The notes under the pieces were generated by a model, which was not told where the DNA came from, made no database searches, and was given only the letters and a program-made list of their open reading frames with translations. Made by a program: the position numbers and the translations under genes. A DNA stretch of 64,000 bases, taken from the NCBI GenBank assembly GCA_002348365.1, contig DEBC01000089.1:8054-72053 (forward strand), in the 5' to 3' direction. The DNA comes from Alphaproteobacteria bacterium UBA2966. Lineage in GTDB: Bacteria; Pseudomonadota; Alphaproteobacteria; UBA2966. Of the stretch, positions 54,646 through 63,254 are shown piece by piece. Position 1 is the stretch's first letter. The number at the start of each line of letters is the position of its first letter.

Positions 54646-55148
54646 GAAGGTTCCTGCTGCAAATTCTTTCGGGCTGCCATCACCGCGAATCCGGTGAGGG
54701 CGAGCGATGCCAGCAGATTGTACCCCGCCATGGAAATACCGAACAGCGACCATGCCACCTCATCGCACCGGGCGGCCGGTGCTGACATGATCTGGGAGCG
54801 CAATTCATCCACGGACTGGGCCGTGCCTGCAGCAGCACCGGTGCATTCCGCCGTACCGGCCCACCAGGCCTGTTCGACCCCGACGTGATAAGTGGCGATG
54901 CCCGCGCCGACCAGGAACGCCACCGCCGCCAGGCCGTGGACAATCCCAACCGTCCTTGATTTGGTGGACAGCACCAGGCCGATGACCGCGAGCGCGATCG
55001 TCGCGGCATAGGGGATTCGTTGATAGAGGCAGAGGACGCATGGATCGAGGCCGCTGACGTATTGTGACAACAGCGCCGTTCCCAGAATTGCCGCGCTGGC
55101 AATCAGGAGTACCAGTGTGCTTGTGCGGGCGCTCAACAGGTCTGACAT
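54642..55148 (-). CDS. dsbB: disulfide bond formation protein B
   Basis: 168-residue inner-membrane protein with four helices and the DsbB cysteines: first pair in DPCVLCLYQR, second in the periplasmic loop (AECTG ... ARCDEVAW). It reoxidises DsbA using quinone, which fits its coupling with the ubiquinone gene coq7. Ends in a four-base overlap with coq7. Confidence 0.93.
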   Translation of the reverse strand: MSDLLSARTSTLVLLIASAAILGTALLSQYVSGLDPCVLCLYQRIPYAATIALAVIGLVLSTKSRTVGIVHGLAAVAFLVGAGIATYHVGVEQAWWAGTAECTGAAAGTAQSVDELRSQIMSAPAARCDEVAWSLFGISMAGYNLLASLALTGFAVMAARKNLQQEPS

Positions 55149-55191
55149 CTGCGTCGACTAGGATTCGGCGTGATACTCAGCCATATGGGCC

Positions 55192-55773
55192 TCAGAAGGC
55201 ATAGCGCAAGACCACGAATCCTGCGAATAGTGTGATCACGAACACCGTTGCCACGATCTTGAGGTTGTCCTCGACGAAGGTTCGGATGGGCGGACCGAAA
55301 CGCCACAGCAGGAAGGCCACGGCATAAAACCGAAGACCGCGTGAGATCAACGACCCCGCGATGAAGGGCAACAGGCCGAGCCCCGTGACGCCGCTGGCTA
55401 TCGTGAAAACCTTGTAGGGCAGAGGCGTGAGTCCCGCGGCGAACACAATCAAAAGGCCCCATTCGTTGTACTGGGCCTGGAAGTCGGCGAAACGATCCGC
55501 GTAGCCGTAGAAGTTGAGCAGAGGCCGACCGATGGTCTCGTAGAGGAAAAATCCTATGGCGTAGCCTGCGATACCGCCCAGGACGGAAGAGATCGTGCAG
55601 ACGGCCGCGATCAAAAACGCCCGAGCCCGCGCTGCCAGGACCATCGGAATGAGCATGACATCGGGCGGGATGGGAAAGAACGAGCTTTCCGTGAACGACA
55701 CCAGGGCGAGCGCCGGTACCGCACGTCGATGCGCAGCGAGCGATAGTGTCCAGTCATAGAGGCGTTGCAGCAC
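55192..55773 (-). CDS. YqaA/DedA-family membrane protein
   Basis: 193-residue inner-membrane protein of the SNARE-associated/DedA (VTT domain) family, with the reentrant-helix landmarks FTESSFFPIPPDVMLIPMVL and AAGLTPLPYKVFTIASGV. Family members act in lipid flipping or membrane homeostasis. GTG 55773 is the only reasonable start. It precedes dsbB by 43 bases on the same strand. Confidence 0.88.
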   Translation of the reverse strand: MLQRLYDWTLSLAAHRRAVPALALVSFTESSFFPIPPDVMLIPMVLAARARAFLIAAVCTISSVLGGIAGYAIGFFLYETIGRPLLNFYGYADRFADFQAQYNEWGLLIVFAAGLTPLPYKVFTIASGVTGLGLLPFIAGSLISRGLRFYAVAFLLWRFGPPIRTFVEDNLKIVATVFVITLFAGFVVLRYAF

Positions 55774-55908
55774 GTCAGGAGGTCCATTTCGGGCGGTGGG
55801 ATGGCCGTCGCTATATCAGGCGCAGGCGCCAAGAGCAACGCAAGCGGCCAGCTCGCCAATTCTTATGCGATTCAGGGGCGGTGTCGTCTGTTTGGATGGA
55901 TCACCTTA

Positions 55909-55936
55909 TTGACCGGCGACCACCCTCGACTATGAT
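55909..55936 (+). promoter_or_regulatory. promoter of tRNA-Leu
   Basis: -35 TTGACC (55909-55914), 16-base spacer, -10 TATGAT (55931-55936), placing the transcription start about ten bases ahead of the tRNA. A close fit to the sigma-70 consensus. Confidence 0.7.
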
Positions 55937-55945
55937 CCGCCCCGT

Positions 55946-56032
55946 GCCCCTGTGGCGAAATTGGTAGACGCGACAGACTCAAAATCTGTTCTCCGCAAGG
56001 GGGTGCTGGTTCGAGTCCGGCCGGGGGCACCA
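55946..56032 (+). tRNA. tRNA-Leu (anticodon CAA)
   Basis: Class II tRNA with long variable arm. The acceptor stem GCCCCUG pairs with CGGGGGC, the anticodon stem ACAGA/UCUGU encloses loop CUCAAAA (anticodon CAA), and the T-loop reads TTCGAGT. CCA is encoded at 56030-56032. A terminator-like stem begins at its last base. Confidence 0.96.
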
Positions 56033-56059
56033 TCCGCCTTCGCTGAAGCTGCGGCGGAT
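56032..56059 (+). terminator. terminator of tRNA-Leu
   Basis: ATCCGCC (56032-56038) and GGCGGAT (56053-56059) form seven perfect pairs with a 14-base loop, followed by a T-rich stretch (TATCTTCCTAT). Confidence 0.65.
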
Positions 56060-56248
56060 TATCTTCCTATCCCGTGAAGAGAGCTCTTGGGCATGTCCTC
56101 CATGGATGGCTTTAGCGACGGAGGGCCGGGAACATCCGCCATCCCGGGGATCTTGGGGTACAGGGCAGTTGCCTGCCCAGGTTACCTGTAAGGCAGCGCG
56201 TCAGGTAATCACCCACGAGATCACTGAAATCTCGTCTGGGCGACGACT

Positions 56249-57043
56249 TCAGGTGTTGAGAAAGGCCATGATTGCGGCGGCAAGTTCGTTGCCTCGTGTT
56301 TCCGGAATCATATGTCCACCCCCCTCAAGTTCGATGAAGCGGGATTCAGGTATGCGTTCGGCTATGTTGCGGCCATGCCAAGCCGGCATGAGCTGGTCAT
56401 CCCGAGCCGATACAACCAGTGTGGGACAGGAGACAGCAGGGGTCAGTGGACGCGTGTCATACGACAGGATGGCGTTGAGCCTGTGTGAGATCTGTTCGGC
56501 GTCCTGCGGTGCGCGTTCAGCTTTTGCCGCCATGCGCTCGAAGCCCGCTTCGTGTTCTCGACGATAGGCTGGCGGAAACAGTAAACCCACGTTGAAACAG
56601 GCATAGTGATAAGGATCGAGCCCTTCCGCTGCCGCGATACGCAACCTTTGTGTGATCGTCAACTGGCGGTCTGCGTATTCCCAGGGTGATACCAGGGTCA
56701 GGCCATCGACACGTTCCGGGGCGACCGACACCACTGCCAGCCCAATTCCGCATCCGGTGGAATGGCAGCACAGGTGCGCGTGTTCGATATCCAGAGCATC
56801 CAGCAGGCCAACCACTTCGGTTGCACGCGCCTCCATCGTCATCGCGCCTGTCGTTGGCAACGGCGCGCTGCGCCCCGTCCCGTACTGGTCGTATCTGTAG
56901 ACAGTGAATGCTTCGGAGAGCTTACCGACAAACGGCTCGATTCCGACAGGCCCGCTGCTTTGAGGGAGCAGCATGACCAACGGGCTTCCACCCCCCTTGC
57001 GAGTGTAATGGATTTCACCACCTTCAGCTTGCACCATTGGCAT
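56249..57043 (-). CDS. alpha/beta hydrolase
   Basis: 264-residue alpha/beta hydrolase. Starts MPMVQAEGGEIHY (GGAGG upstream). Nucleophile elbow LCCHSTGCGIG near residue 97, catalytic acid in VVSARDDQLMP, catalytic His in LEGGGHMIPE. Substrate unknown. It is divergent from the Baeyer-Villiger monooxygenase, whose ester or lactone products such a hydrolase could open (inference from neighbourhood). Confidence 0.9.
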   Translation of the reverse strand: MPMVQAEGGEIHYTRKGGGSPLVMLLPQSSGPVGIEPFVGKLSEAFTVYRYDQYGTGRSAPLPTTGAMTMEARATEVVGLLDALDIEHAHLCCHSTGCGIGLAVVSVAPERVDGLTLVSPWEYADRQLTITQRLRIAAAEGLDPYHYACFNVGLLFPPAYRREHEAGFERMAAKAERAPQDAEQISHRLNAILSYDTRPLTPAVSCPTLVVSARDDQLMPAWHGRNIAERIPESRFIELEGGGHMIPETRGNELAAAIMAFLNT

Positions 57044-57162
57044 TCAACAGGCCTCCGAACAACCACCCATTCAAGTGGGGAATAATTTCTGCGTGTATAC
57101 TCGGAAATTCGATCGGCCGCACGTTAGCTCGACCAGAGGATTTTGGTCGGATAAATAGAGAT

Positions 57163-58782
57163 ATGTCAGAAACTGAAGTGTTTGGCGAAAAATCCTCCGA
57201 CACATTCGATGTGGTGATCGTGGGCGCGGGATTTGCCGGGCTCTACATGCTCTATCGGATGCGCGAGCTCGGGTTCTCCTCACGCGTCTTCGAGGCCGGC
57301 TCCGGTGTCGGAGGCACGTGGTACTGGAACCGCTATCCGGGCGCGCGCTGCGACGTCAACAGCATGGAGTATTCCTATCAGTTCAGCGATGATCTTCAGC
57401 AGGAATGGGAATGGACCGAGCGTTTCCCGACCCAGCCGGAAATCCTGCGCTATGCGGACCATGTCGCCGACAGGTTCGACCTCCGCCGGGATATCCAGTT
57501 CAACACGCGTGTGACAGCGGCGTCATTCAACGATGAGGCCGGCGTATGGATCATCACCACCGATGATGGCGCCGAGGTCTCCTCGAAATTCTGCATCACG
57601 GCGATGGGCTGTCTGTCCGAGCCCAATTTTCCGAAATTCCGGAATATCGATGCATTCGATGGACCGATCTACCACACTGGCAGATGGCCGCACGAGGAAG
57701 TCGATTTCACCGGCCAGCGGGTCGCCGTCATCGGCACCGGTTCCTCTGGCATCCAGGCCATACCGGTCATCGCCGAGCAGGCCGAACATCTGTACGTATT
57801 CCAACGAACTGCGAGCTACAGCATCCCGGCACGCAACGCACCGCTGGATCCGGAGTTTGTGCGGGAGACCAAGGCCAATTACGCAGAGGTGCGGAAGCGG
57901 GTCCGGCAAACCGTTCAGGGAATGTTGACCCGGTTCAACCCGGCATCCGCCTTGGAGGTGACGCCGGAAGAACGACAGCGCGAGTATGAATCCCGCTGGG
58001 TACTGGGCGGATTCGGTTTCATGGCCGCCTTTGCGGACCTGCTTTCCGACGAGAGAGCCAATGATACCGCCGCGGAATTCGTGCGCGGAAAAATCCGCGA
58101 AACGGTGAAGGATCCGGATGTCGCCGAGGCGCTCCTGCCGCGAAATATCATCGGCGCCAAACGGCTGTGCATAGATACCGACTACTACGCCACGTTCAAC
58201 CGTCCAAATGTCACCTTGGTCGACGTCAACGATTCGCCGATCGAACGCATGACGCGCGACGGAATTGTGACGAAAGGTGAAGAATACAGGGTCGATTCAA
58301 TCGTGTTCGCGACCGGATTCGATGCCATTACGGGCGCTCTTCTCAAAGTCGACATCCGCGGCAGGGGTGGGGTCAAACTGCGCGACAAGTGGATCAAGGG
58401 ACCTCGCGCTTACCTCGGCCTGGCCACGACAGACTTCCCCAACCTCTTCATGATTACGGGCCCGGGAAGCCCCTCGGTCCTGAGCAACGTGATCGTGTCC
58501 ATCGAGCAGCACGTCGACTGGATCGGCGAGTGCCTCCAGTACATGCGCAATCACGGCGCGACGCGGATTGAACCGCGCCAGACGGCCGAAGACGACTGGA
58601 TCACTCACGTCAATGAAGTGGCTGACGCGTCGCTGCGATCGAAGGTCGGTTCGTGGTACGACGGTGCCAATATCCCGGGCAAGGCGCGCATATTCATGCC
58701 CTACATCGGTGGTCTGCCGGAGTACGCAGAAAAGTGTGCAGACATCGCGGCCCATGGATACGAGGGTTTCGTGCTTAGTTAG
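57163..58782 (+). CDS. Baeyer-Villiger flavin monooxygenase
   Basis: 539-residue FAD/NADPH enzyme inserting oxygen next to a ketone. FAD motif VIVGAGFAGLYML near residues 18-30, NADPH motif VIGTGSSGIQAIP, and between them the BVMO fingerprint F-x-G-x3-H-x3-W-P, exact in FDGPIYHTGRWPH. Close in type to cyclohexanone/phenylacetone monooxygenases. Start 57163 (MSETEV) is chosen; the frame upstream is not conserved and overlaps the divergent hydrolase. Probably acts in alicyclic, terpenoid or steroid ketone degradation. Confidence 0.94.
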   Translation: MSETEVFGEKSSDTFDVVIVGAGFAGLYMLYRMRELGFSSRVFEAGSGVGGTWYWNRYPGARCDVNSMEYSYQFSDDLQQEWEWTERFPTQPEILRYADHVADRFDLRRDIQFNTRVTAASFNDEAGVWIITTDDGAEVSSKFCITAMGCLSEPNFPKFRNIDAFDGPIYHTGRWPHEEVDFTGQRVAVIGTGSSGIQAIPVIAEQAEHLYVFQRTASYSIPARNAPLDPEFVRETKANYAEVRKRVRQTVQGMLTRFNPASALEVTPEERQREYESRWVLGGFGFMAAFADLLSDERANDTAAEFVRGKIRETVKDPDVAEALLPRNIIGAKRLCIDTDYYATFNRPNVTLVDVNDSPIERMTRDGIVTKGEEYRVDSIVFATGFDAITGALLKVDIRGRGGVKLRDKWIKGPRAYLGLATTDFPNLFMITGPGSPSVLSNVIVSIEQHVDWIGECLQYMRNHGATRIEPRQTAEDDWITHVNEVADASLRSKVGSWYDGANIPGKARIFMPYIGGLPEYAEKCADIAAHGYEGFVLS

Positions 58783-59013
58783 CCTTAGAGACCCGACGGA
58801 CCATCCGGAAGGAACAGCGTACCCCAGCGCACGGCGGCCGGTGGGCGCATTTCCGGACCCGACAAAATCTCCTCGAGACATCATCTCCACTGCCATCAAG
58901 GAGTGGTGGCTGTGGGAAGCAGATGCGAATTATGATCTGCGGGCTCATCGAAGCCGACCTGCCACAACTTACCGGCGCCCAAACGTACATTGGGTCAGGC
59001 CCGCTCACTCGGA

Positions 59014-59190
59014 GCGCTAGAGACCCGCGCACTACATTTTCTCCAACCCCCTTGCAGGGGGGAGCGTAGAGGGAGGTGTGTCCGTTGCGTTTATCGCAAC
59101 TAAGACCGCTGTTCGCCCCTCCCCTACATCCCTCTCCGATCTCGGGGAGGGAGGACTCAGTTGGGGGCGATTTGCGTCTCTCTAGTGCGC
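59014..59190. repeat. palindrome-rich intergenic element with imperfect terminal inverted repeats
   Basis: The ends are GCGCTAGAGAC (59014-59024) and GTCTCTCTAGTGCGC (59176-59190), nearly complementary. Inside are three hairpins: CCCCCT-TGC-AGGGGG (59047-59061), GTTGCG-TTTAT-CGCAAC (59084-59100) and a CCCTC/GAGGG stem (59130-59151). This layout resembles a small non-coding mobile (MITE- or REP-like) element. It supplies the stop codon of the SDR (59182-59184). The TAGAGACCCG end also occurs at 58786-58795, just after the monooxygenase. The rest of the 400-base gap holds no supported gene. Confidence 0.5.
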
Positions 59191-59937
59191 GAAGCGCTTC
59201 ATGCCGCCATCCACGTACATGACGGAGCCTGAGATCATGCGGGCCTTGGGCGAGGCCACGAAGGCCACGAGATTGGCAACATCTTCCGGGTCTCCAAATT
59301 CCCCGGCCGGGATATGCTGCGCGGCGAAGGCGAGCTCGTCCTCCACTGTCGGGTAGCCGCGCTCGTTCTGCTCCGAATGGATACGGCCCGGTATGATGCA
59401 GTTCGACGTCACCCCGTCCTTGGAGTGCTCGCGCGAAAGCCCTTTGGACCAGGCCTGGATGGCCGCGTTGGCACACGTCGCGGCGTTGATGCCGAAAGGC
59501 TCCATGGTTCCCGTGATGTTGATGACCCGTCCGTATCCGCGCTCGATCATGCCGGGAACAAACAATTCCGACATGCGCAGTGCCGCCCACCATTTCAGGT
59601 TCATGATGTCGATCCAGACCTGCTCGTCGGTGCCGACCGGAGCCAGGACCATGGCGCCGGCATTGTTCACCAGGATGTCGAGACGGCCATGCGCATCGTC
59701 GACCACCTTCTTGAGAGTCGCACCCGCGTCATCGGCCGTGAGGTCCTGTGTGACGACCAGCGGGCGATCATGACCGGCCGCTTCGACCTCGTCGGCGAGA
59801 CCATTGAGCAGATCGTCGCGCCGGGCGGTGATGATCAGTTTGCACCCCTCATCCGCGAGCACCTTCACGATCCCCGTACCGATGCCGACACTGGCCCCGG
59901 TGACAAGAGCAACCATGTCTTTGATCTGCAGATCCAT
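59182..59937 (-). CDS. short-chain dehydrogenase/reductase
   Basis: 251-residue SDR. Cofactor motif TGASVGIGTGI near residues 14-24 with IITARRDD (arginines suggesting NADPH), NNAG, and a typical C-terminal ISGSVMYVDGGMKRF. The catalytic region is unusual: the NITGTMEPFG strand lacks the standard S, and at the place of Y-x3-K I see FGINAATCANAAIQ, so the catalytic Tyr and Lys are not evident. It may be a divergent or non-catalytic SDR. AGGAAG precedes ATG 59937. Confidence 0.85.
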   Translation of the reverse strand: MDLQIKDMVALVTGASVGIGTGIVKVLADEGCKLIITARRDDLLNGLADEVEAAGHDRPLVVTQDLTADDAGATLKKVVDDAHGRLDILVNNAGAMVLAPVGTDEQVWIDIMNLKWWAALRMSELFVPGMIERGYGRVINITGTMEPFGINAATCANAAIQAWSKGLSREHSKDGVTSNCIIPGRIHSEQNERGYPTVEDELAFAAQHIPAGEFGDPEDVANLVAFVASPKARMISGSVMYVDGGMKRFAH

Positions 59938-59985
59938 CCGTAATCTTCCTGTGTCTTACGCCGTGACGCACTCCGTTTGCGTGAC

Positions 59986-60006
59986 GCTCCATTTGTCGCC
60001 GGTTCC
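59986..60006. repeat. 21-base direct repeat, copy A
   Basis: A 21-base sequence beginning GCTCCATTTG and ending GCCGGTTCC recurs exactly at 63309-63329. The copies flank the LinD-like and hydroxylase genes. Confidence 0.75.
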
Positions 60007-60175
60007 ACCAGGCTGGACTTGCGTCCGCTTAAGTAGAGTACGGCATACACTCTGTTCAAGTGTGACCGCCTAGGCTCCGAGAGCAGAACGGTTCACGGAC
60101 CGCTACCCAGGACAGCTGTTGACCCAAGGTAGACATTTCCAGGGGTCACTGTCACTAGGCCAGAGCCGTCGCGAA

Positions 60176-60204
60176 TTGCCGGCACTTTCTCGTGTGCCTA
60201 TATT
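60176..60204 (+). promoter_or_regulatory. promoter of the LinD-like gene
   Basis: -35 TTGCCG (60176-60181), 17-base spacer, -10 TATATT (60199-60204). The transcript would begin near 60211, immediately before the GAGGAGG ribosome site, giving a very short leader. Confidence 0.5.
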
Positions 60205-60228
60205 TCGTGCCTGCGAGGAGGACATCGG

Positions 60229-61773
60229 ATGGGGAAAATGATACGCGGCTATCCGGCAACATCGGATCGCTCGAGAGGGTGGCTCCGCTACCTTTATCGC
60301 AAGGCGACGACGCCCGACGATTGGGACAAGAACGGCCAGCCGCACCCGCACTGGGACGACGTGACCAACGAGCCGTTGGCGTCATGGCACCGCATGGATT
60401 TGGTGAGAACCAGTTTTGCGATGCCGCTGTTGGCGAACCGCACCCCGGCATGGCGCGAAGTCTATGGCCGCATCCTGGACGAATTGGTCACTCGATTCAC
60501 CAGTTACTGGATGGCCAAGGACTGGCTCGATCAGATCGGCGACGATCCGAAACGTGATCAGTACCCGGAGGAATGGTACCGGGTCTTGATCCCGCCGTTC
60601 CTTCGCGGCAACTATGACGTGCCCGGCTGGACTGCCAACGGTGTCGAGCCGTGGGGCCTGCAAAATGACCCAATTGCCGCCGACGGCGCGCTGTTCATCA
60701 AGGGTGATTTCCTGATGGTGCTGGGTTTCCATCTCTATGTCACCGGCGACGAGAAGTGGAACCGGCCCTTTGACATGATTCGTAACGGCGCCGACACGTT
60801 CTCCTGGACCCATACGGGGATCGCCGAGTACCTGTTCTCGCAGATGGCCAAACGGCCAGAGGGGATACACTGCGAGAACACCAAGATCTGGCCCATGTGA
60901 ATGGTCCGCGCGGGGCTCGGTCTGGGCCTCCACGACGCGCTCTACGGCAGCGATTTTCTGCCTGCCTTCGATGCCTTTTGGGATTATGCGAAACGGCACT
61001 ACAACCGCATCGAGGGTGGCAAAATTCTTGGCTCACCTACGATGTACTACGACCCGTTGATACCCTGCTACCATCCTATCGGTGAAGCTCACAACTTTTC
61101 GTTTGGCACGGCCCACGGTGTGATGCCGTTGTACCTTGATGACGCGCGTGCGCTGTATGAAGACGCCATCAATAAATTGAAGTGGCGCGAGATGGCCTTT
61201 AGCGGATCTGAAAACGGAGATGGGGAGGCTGACGGGGATCCGATGGCGTCATTCGTCCTACTGATGGGTCAGTTCCTGGCCCGCGAATTCGGCGATGAGG
61301 CCCTCCACGCAAAGCTCAAGATCCGTTCAGACGCTCAAGACGAACCGAACTGGGATCCCGAGACCGGTGAACTCACGTGGCGATTCGGGCTCGACGAGCC
61401 GCATCCGAGAGGTCAAATGAACGCGACCGCCGCCCTGGCCGATGCGGCGGGGCCCAGTGCCTGGGCCGATTTGATTCAACGGCCGCATCAGCAGAGATTC
61501 CTGGAGCCGACGGTCCATGGCGTCGATTTCCCCAAGGTCTGCCTGTCCCAGGCGAGCTACGACGCCGAGCGGCGGCTGCTGGCGATCGCAACGGACGCCG
61601 GCGCACCCAACGCGGCGGGAGAACCGACGACATTCCGCATCACCAATGTCGATCCGGATCGCTGCACCATTGAGGCCGACGGCGTGATGTCGGACAGATG
61701 GCGCGCTGTCGAAGGGGATATAGAAGTCTCGACCACAGTCGGTGAGCACACTTTTGTCGTCCGCTTGAACTGA
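60229..61773 (+). CDS. linalool dehydratase/isomerase-like protein with in-frame UGA (putative selenoprotein)
   Basis: 514-codon frame from ATG 60229 (GAGGAGG seven bases upstream) to 61773, interrupted only by TGA at 60898-60900 (codon 224). Family: linalool dehydratase/isomerase (LinD/Ldi), recognised from DPIAADGALFIKGDFLMVLGFHLYVTG, GIHCENTKIWPM, then after the UGA VRAGLGLGLHDALYGSDF and PMASFVLLMGQFLAREFGDEAL. Cys215 matches the first catalytic Cys; UGA is nine codons later, exactly the C171-C180 spacing I recall for Castellaniella LDI. The downstream half keeps the family pattern, so it is under the same constraint. A SECIS-like hairpin follows. A UGC/UGU to UGA mutation is the alternative. 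Without recoding, translation gives 223 residues and loses half the barrel. Confidence 0.8.
60898..60930 (+). promoter_or_regulatory. putative bacterial SECIS element
   Basis: Directly after UGA 60898-60900, bases 60912-60918 (GGGGCUC) pair with 60924-60930 (GGGCCUC) in seven pairs including two G-U, closing the five-base loop GGUCU (60919-60923). The loop starts 18 bases after the UGA, within the 16-37 range I recall for bacterial SECIS, and its first two bases are G. The loop sequence and offset equal those I recall for Escherichia coli fdhF. An outer stem GCGCG (60908-60912 region) with CGCGC (60936-60940 region) is an alternative extension. Confidence 0.65.
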
Positions 61774-62122
61774 GCCGGGTGTTCGGCACCCAGGGCCGCA
61801 CGCCACTTCCACTCCTGGCTAAATCGAGCCAATTACGTAGGCCAGAGAAAGCATCAGCTTAACGGTGAACAGCAGACGTTTAGCCCGACTCTGTCTGGTT
61901 AACCCCGGAAAGCGGAGAAGAACACGGCTTGTATTCGGAGACGGATTCTGGTTTCGGCGCACGCTGTATATCGGGTCACTGTTTCATTCCCGGAGGCATA
62001 ACATATTGCCAAGGTTTTGATTGCTGCCCTACCCTGAAGCAGCTTAGTTGCCCTCCCTCGTCAACTGGGGACTGGGAGTATGCTCGCCGAGGCACCGAAC
62101 CAGATTTGGATGGTGATGAACC
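61774..62122. other. 349-base gap without a supported gene
   Basis: Between the LinD-like gene and the hydroxylase I see only a short unsupported frame (61929-62135), no clear terminator and no good promoter. The two flanking genes may still be one transcript. Confidence 0.5.
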
Positions 62123-63133
62123 ATGGCCGAAATAGCCACGGACAAAGAAGTCCGTGAAAGAATCGAGGATTGGTCGCCAGAGGTTCCAATAAAAGAACCT
62201 CCCGTTTTCGTCTGGCCGCCCAGACCAAGGGCTTTCATGAAGTATGTCTTCGGATATCCGGGCTACTTTCTGCCCCGCAACATTCAGTACATGATTCTTG
62301 CGCTTCTCACTTGGTTCTATCTGACCCCCGATATGGCGACCATGAAGACGTTCCAGCTCGACTGGATCGCGTGGATTTATGGGCGCAACCTCGCCTTGAT
62401 GTTGCTTGTCTTTGGCGGCTGGCACCTGCGCTTTTATGTATTCAAGGCTCAAGGCACCGCATACAAGTTCAACAAGAACTGGCCGGAGCCGAAACATCGG
62501 CGCTTCCTTTTTGGGCACCAGGTCCGGGACAACATGTTCTGGAGCTTGGTTAGCGGATGCGGCATCTGGACGGCCTATGAAGTGGTGACGCTTTGGGCAT
62601 TCGCCAACGCGTACATCCCGTATCTCCATTGGGAAACCAGCCCTGTCTGGTTCGTCATTCTATTCCTGGCCTTGCCATACTTAAGGGACGCCCATTTTTA
62701 TCTTGTTCATCGCCTGCTGCACACGCGGGCGCTGTATCGTTCGGTTCACTATCTGCACCATAAGAATGTGAACATCGGCCCGTGGTCGGGCCTGGCGATG
62801 CACCCGGTTGAGCATTTGCTGTATTTCTCGGCGATCCTTTTGCATTGGGTCGTGATATCGCACCCGATCCATGCAATCTTCAACATCCAGGCGACCGGCT
62901 TGGTTCCGGCGATCGCTCATGCCGGGTTCGACAAGTACCTGTTTGCCGGGGAAAAGGCGCTGCCTCTTGGTCAGCGTTACTTCCATTTTCTCCATCACAA
63001 GTACTTCGAGTGTAATTACGGGGCCGATCATTCCGTGCCGATGGACAAGTGGTTCGGCTCTCTGCATGACGGCACACCCGAAGCCGACGCCCTGATGAAG
63101 GAACGCCGCAGGAGGGCACACGCCCCAGCTTGA
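62123..63133 (+). CDS. sterol desaturase / fatty acid hydroxylase family protein
   Basis: 336-residue integral membrane di-iron oxygenase. Histidine boxes HFYLVHRLLH (about residues 190-199), HYLHHKN and the late FHFLHHKYFECNYG match the H-x3-H, H-x2-HH, H-x2-HH pattern of the superfamily. Four or five hydrophobic segments (about 55-72, 88-105, 133-155, 172-190, 235-255). Family members hydroxylate or desaturate sterols, carotenoids or fatty acids; near BVMO and LinD-like genes, a terpenoid or steroid substrate is plausible (inference). No strong ribosome site is visible. Confidence 0.9.
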   Translation: MAEIATDKEVRERIEDWSPEVPIKEPPVFVWPPRPRAFMKYVFGYPGYFLPRNIQYMILALLTWFYLTPDMATMKTFQLDWIAWIYGRNLALMLLVFGGWHLRFYVFKAQGTAYKFNKNWPEPKHRRFLFGHQVRDNMFWSLVSGCGIWTAYEVVTLWAFANAYIPYLHWETSPVWFVILFLALPYLRDAHFYLVHRLLHTRALYRSVHYLHHKNVNIGPWSGLAMHPVEHLLYFSAILLHWVVISHPIHAIFNIQATGLVPAIAHAGFDKYLFAGEKALPLGQRYFHFLHHKYFECNYGADHSVPMDKWFGSLHDGTPEADALMKERRRRAHAPA

Positions 63134-63254
63134 ACTTTCACTTGAGCGCTAGGGCAACTGTAATACTCAATGACATTCTTCATTCTGAATGTCGCCTGAT
63201 GGCTATCAGCGGACTTATTGATCAGATCGTCAAACTGTCTGTTTGAACTCCGGA

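Noticed and set aside
58568..59020. Frame continuing past the monooxygenase stop
   Set aside because: Its first part is a shadow of the monooxygenase and the later part has no family resemblance or ribosome site.
61929..62135. 68-codon plus-strand frame between LinD-like and hydroxylase genes
   Set aside because: No ribosome site and no protein-like features; overlaps the real hydroxylase start.
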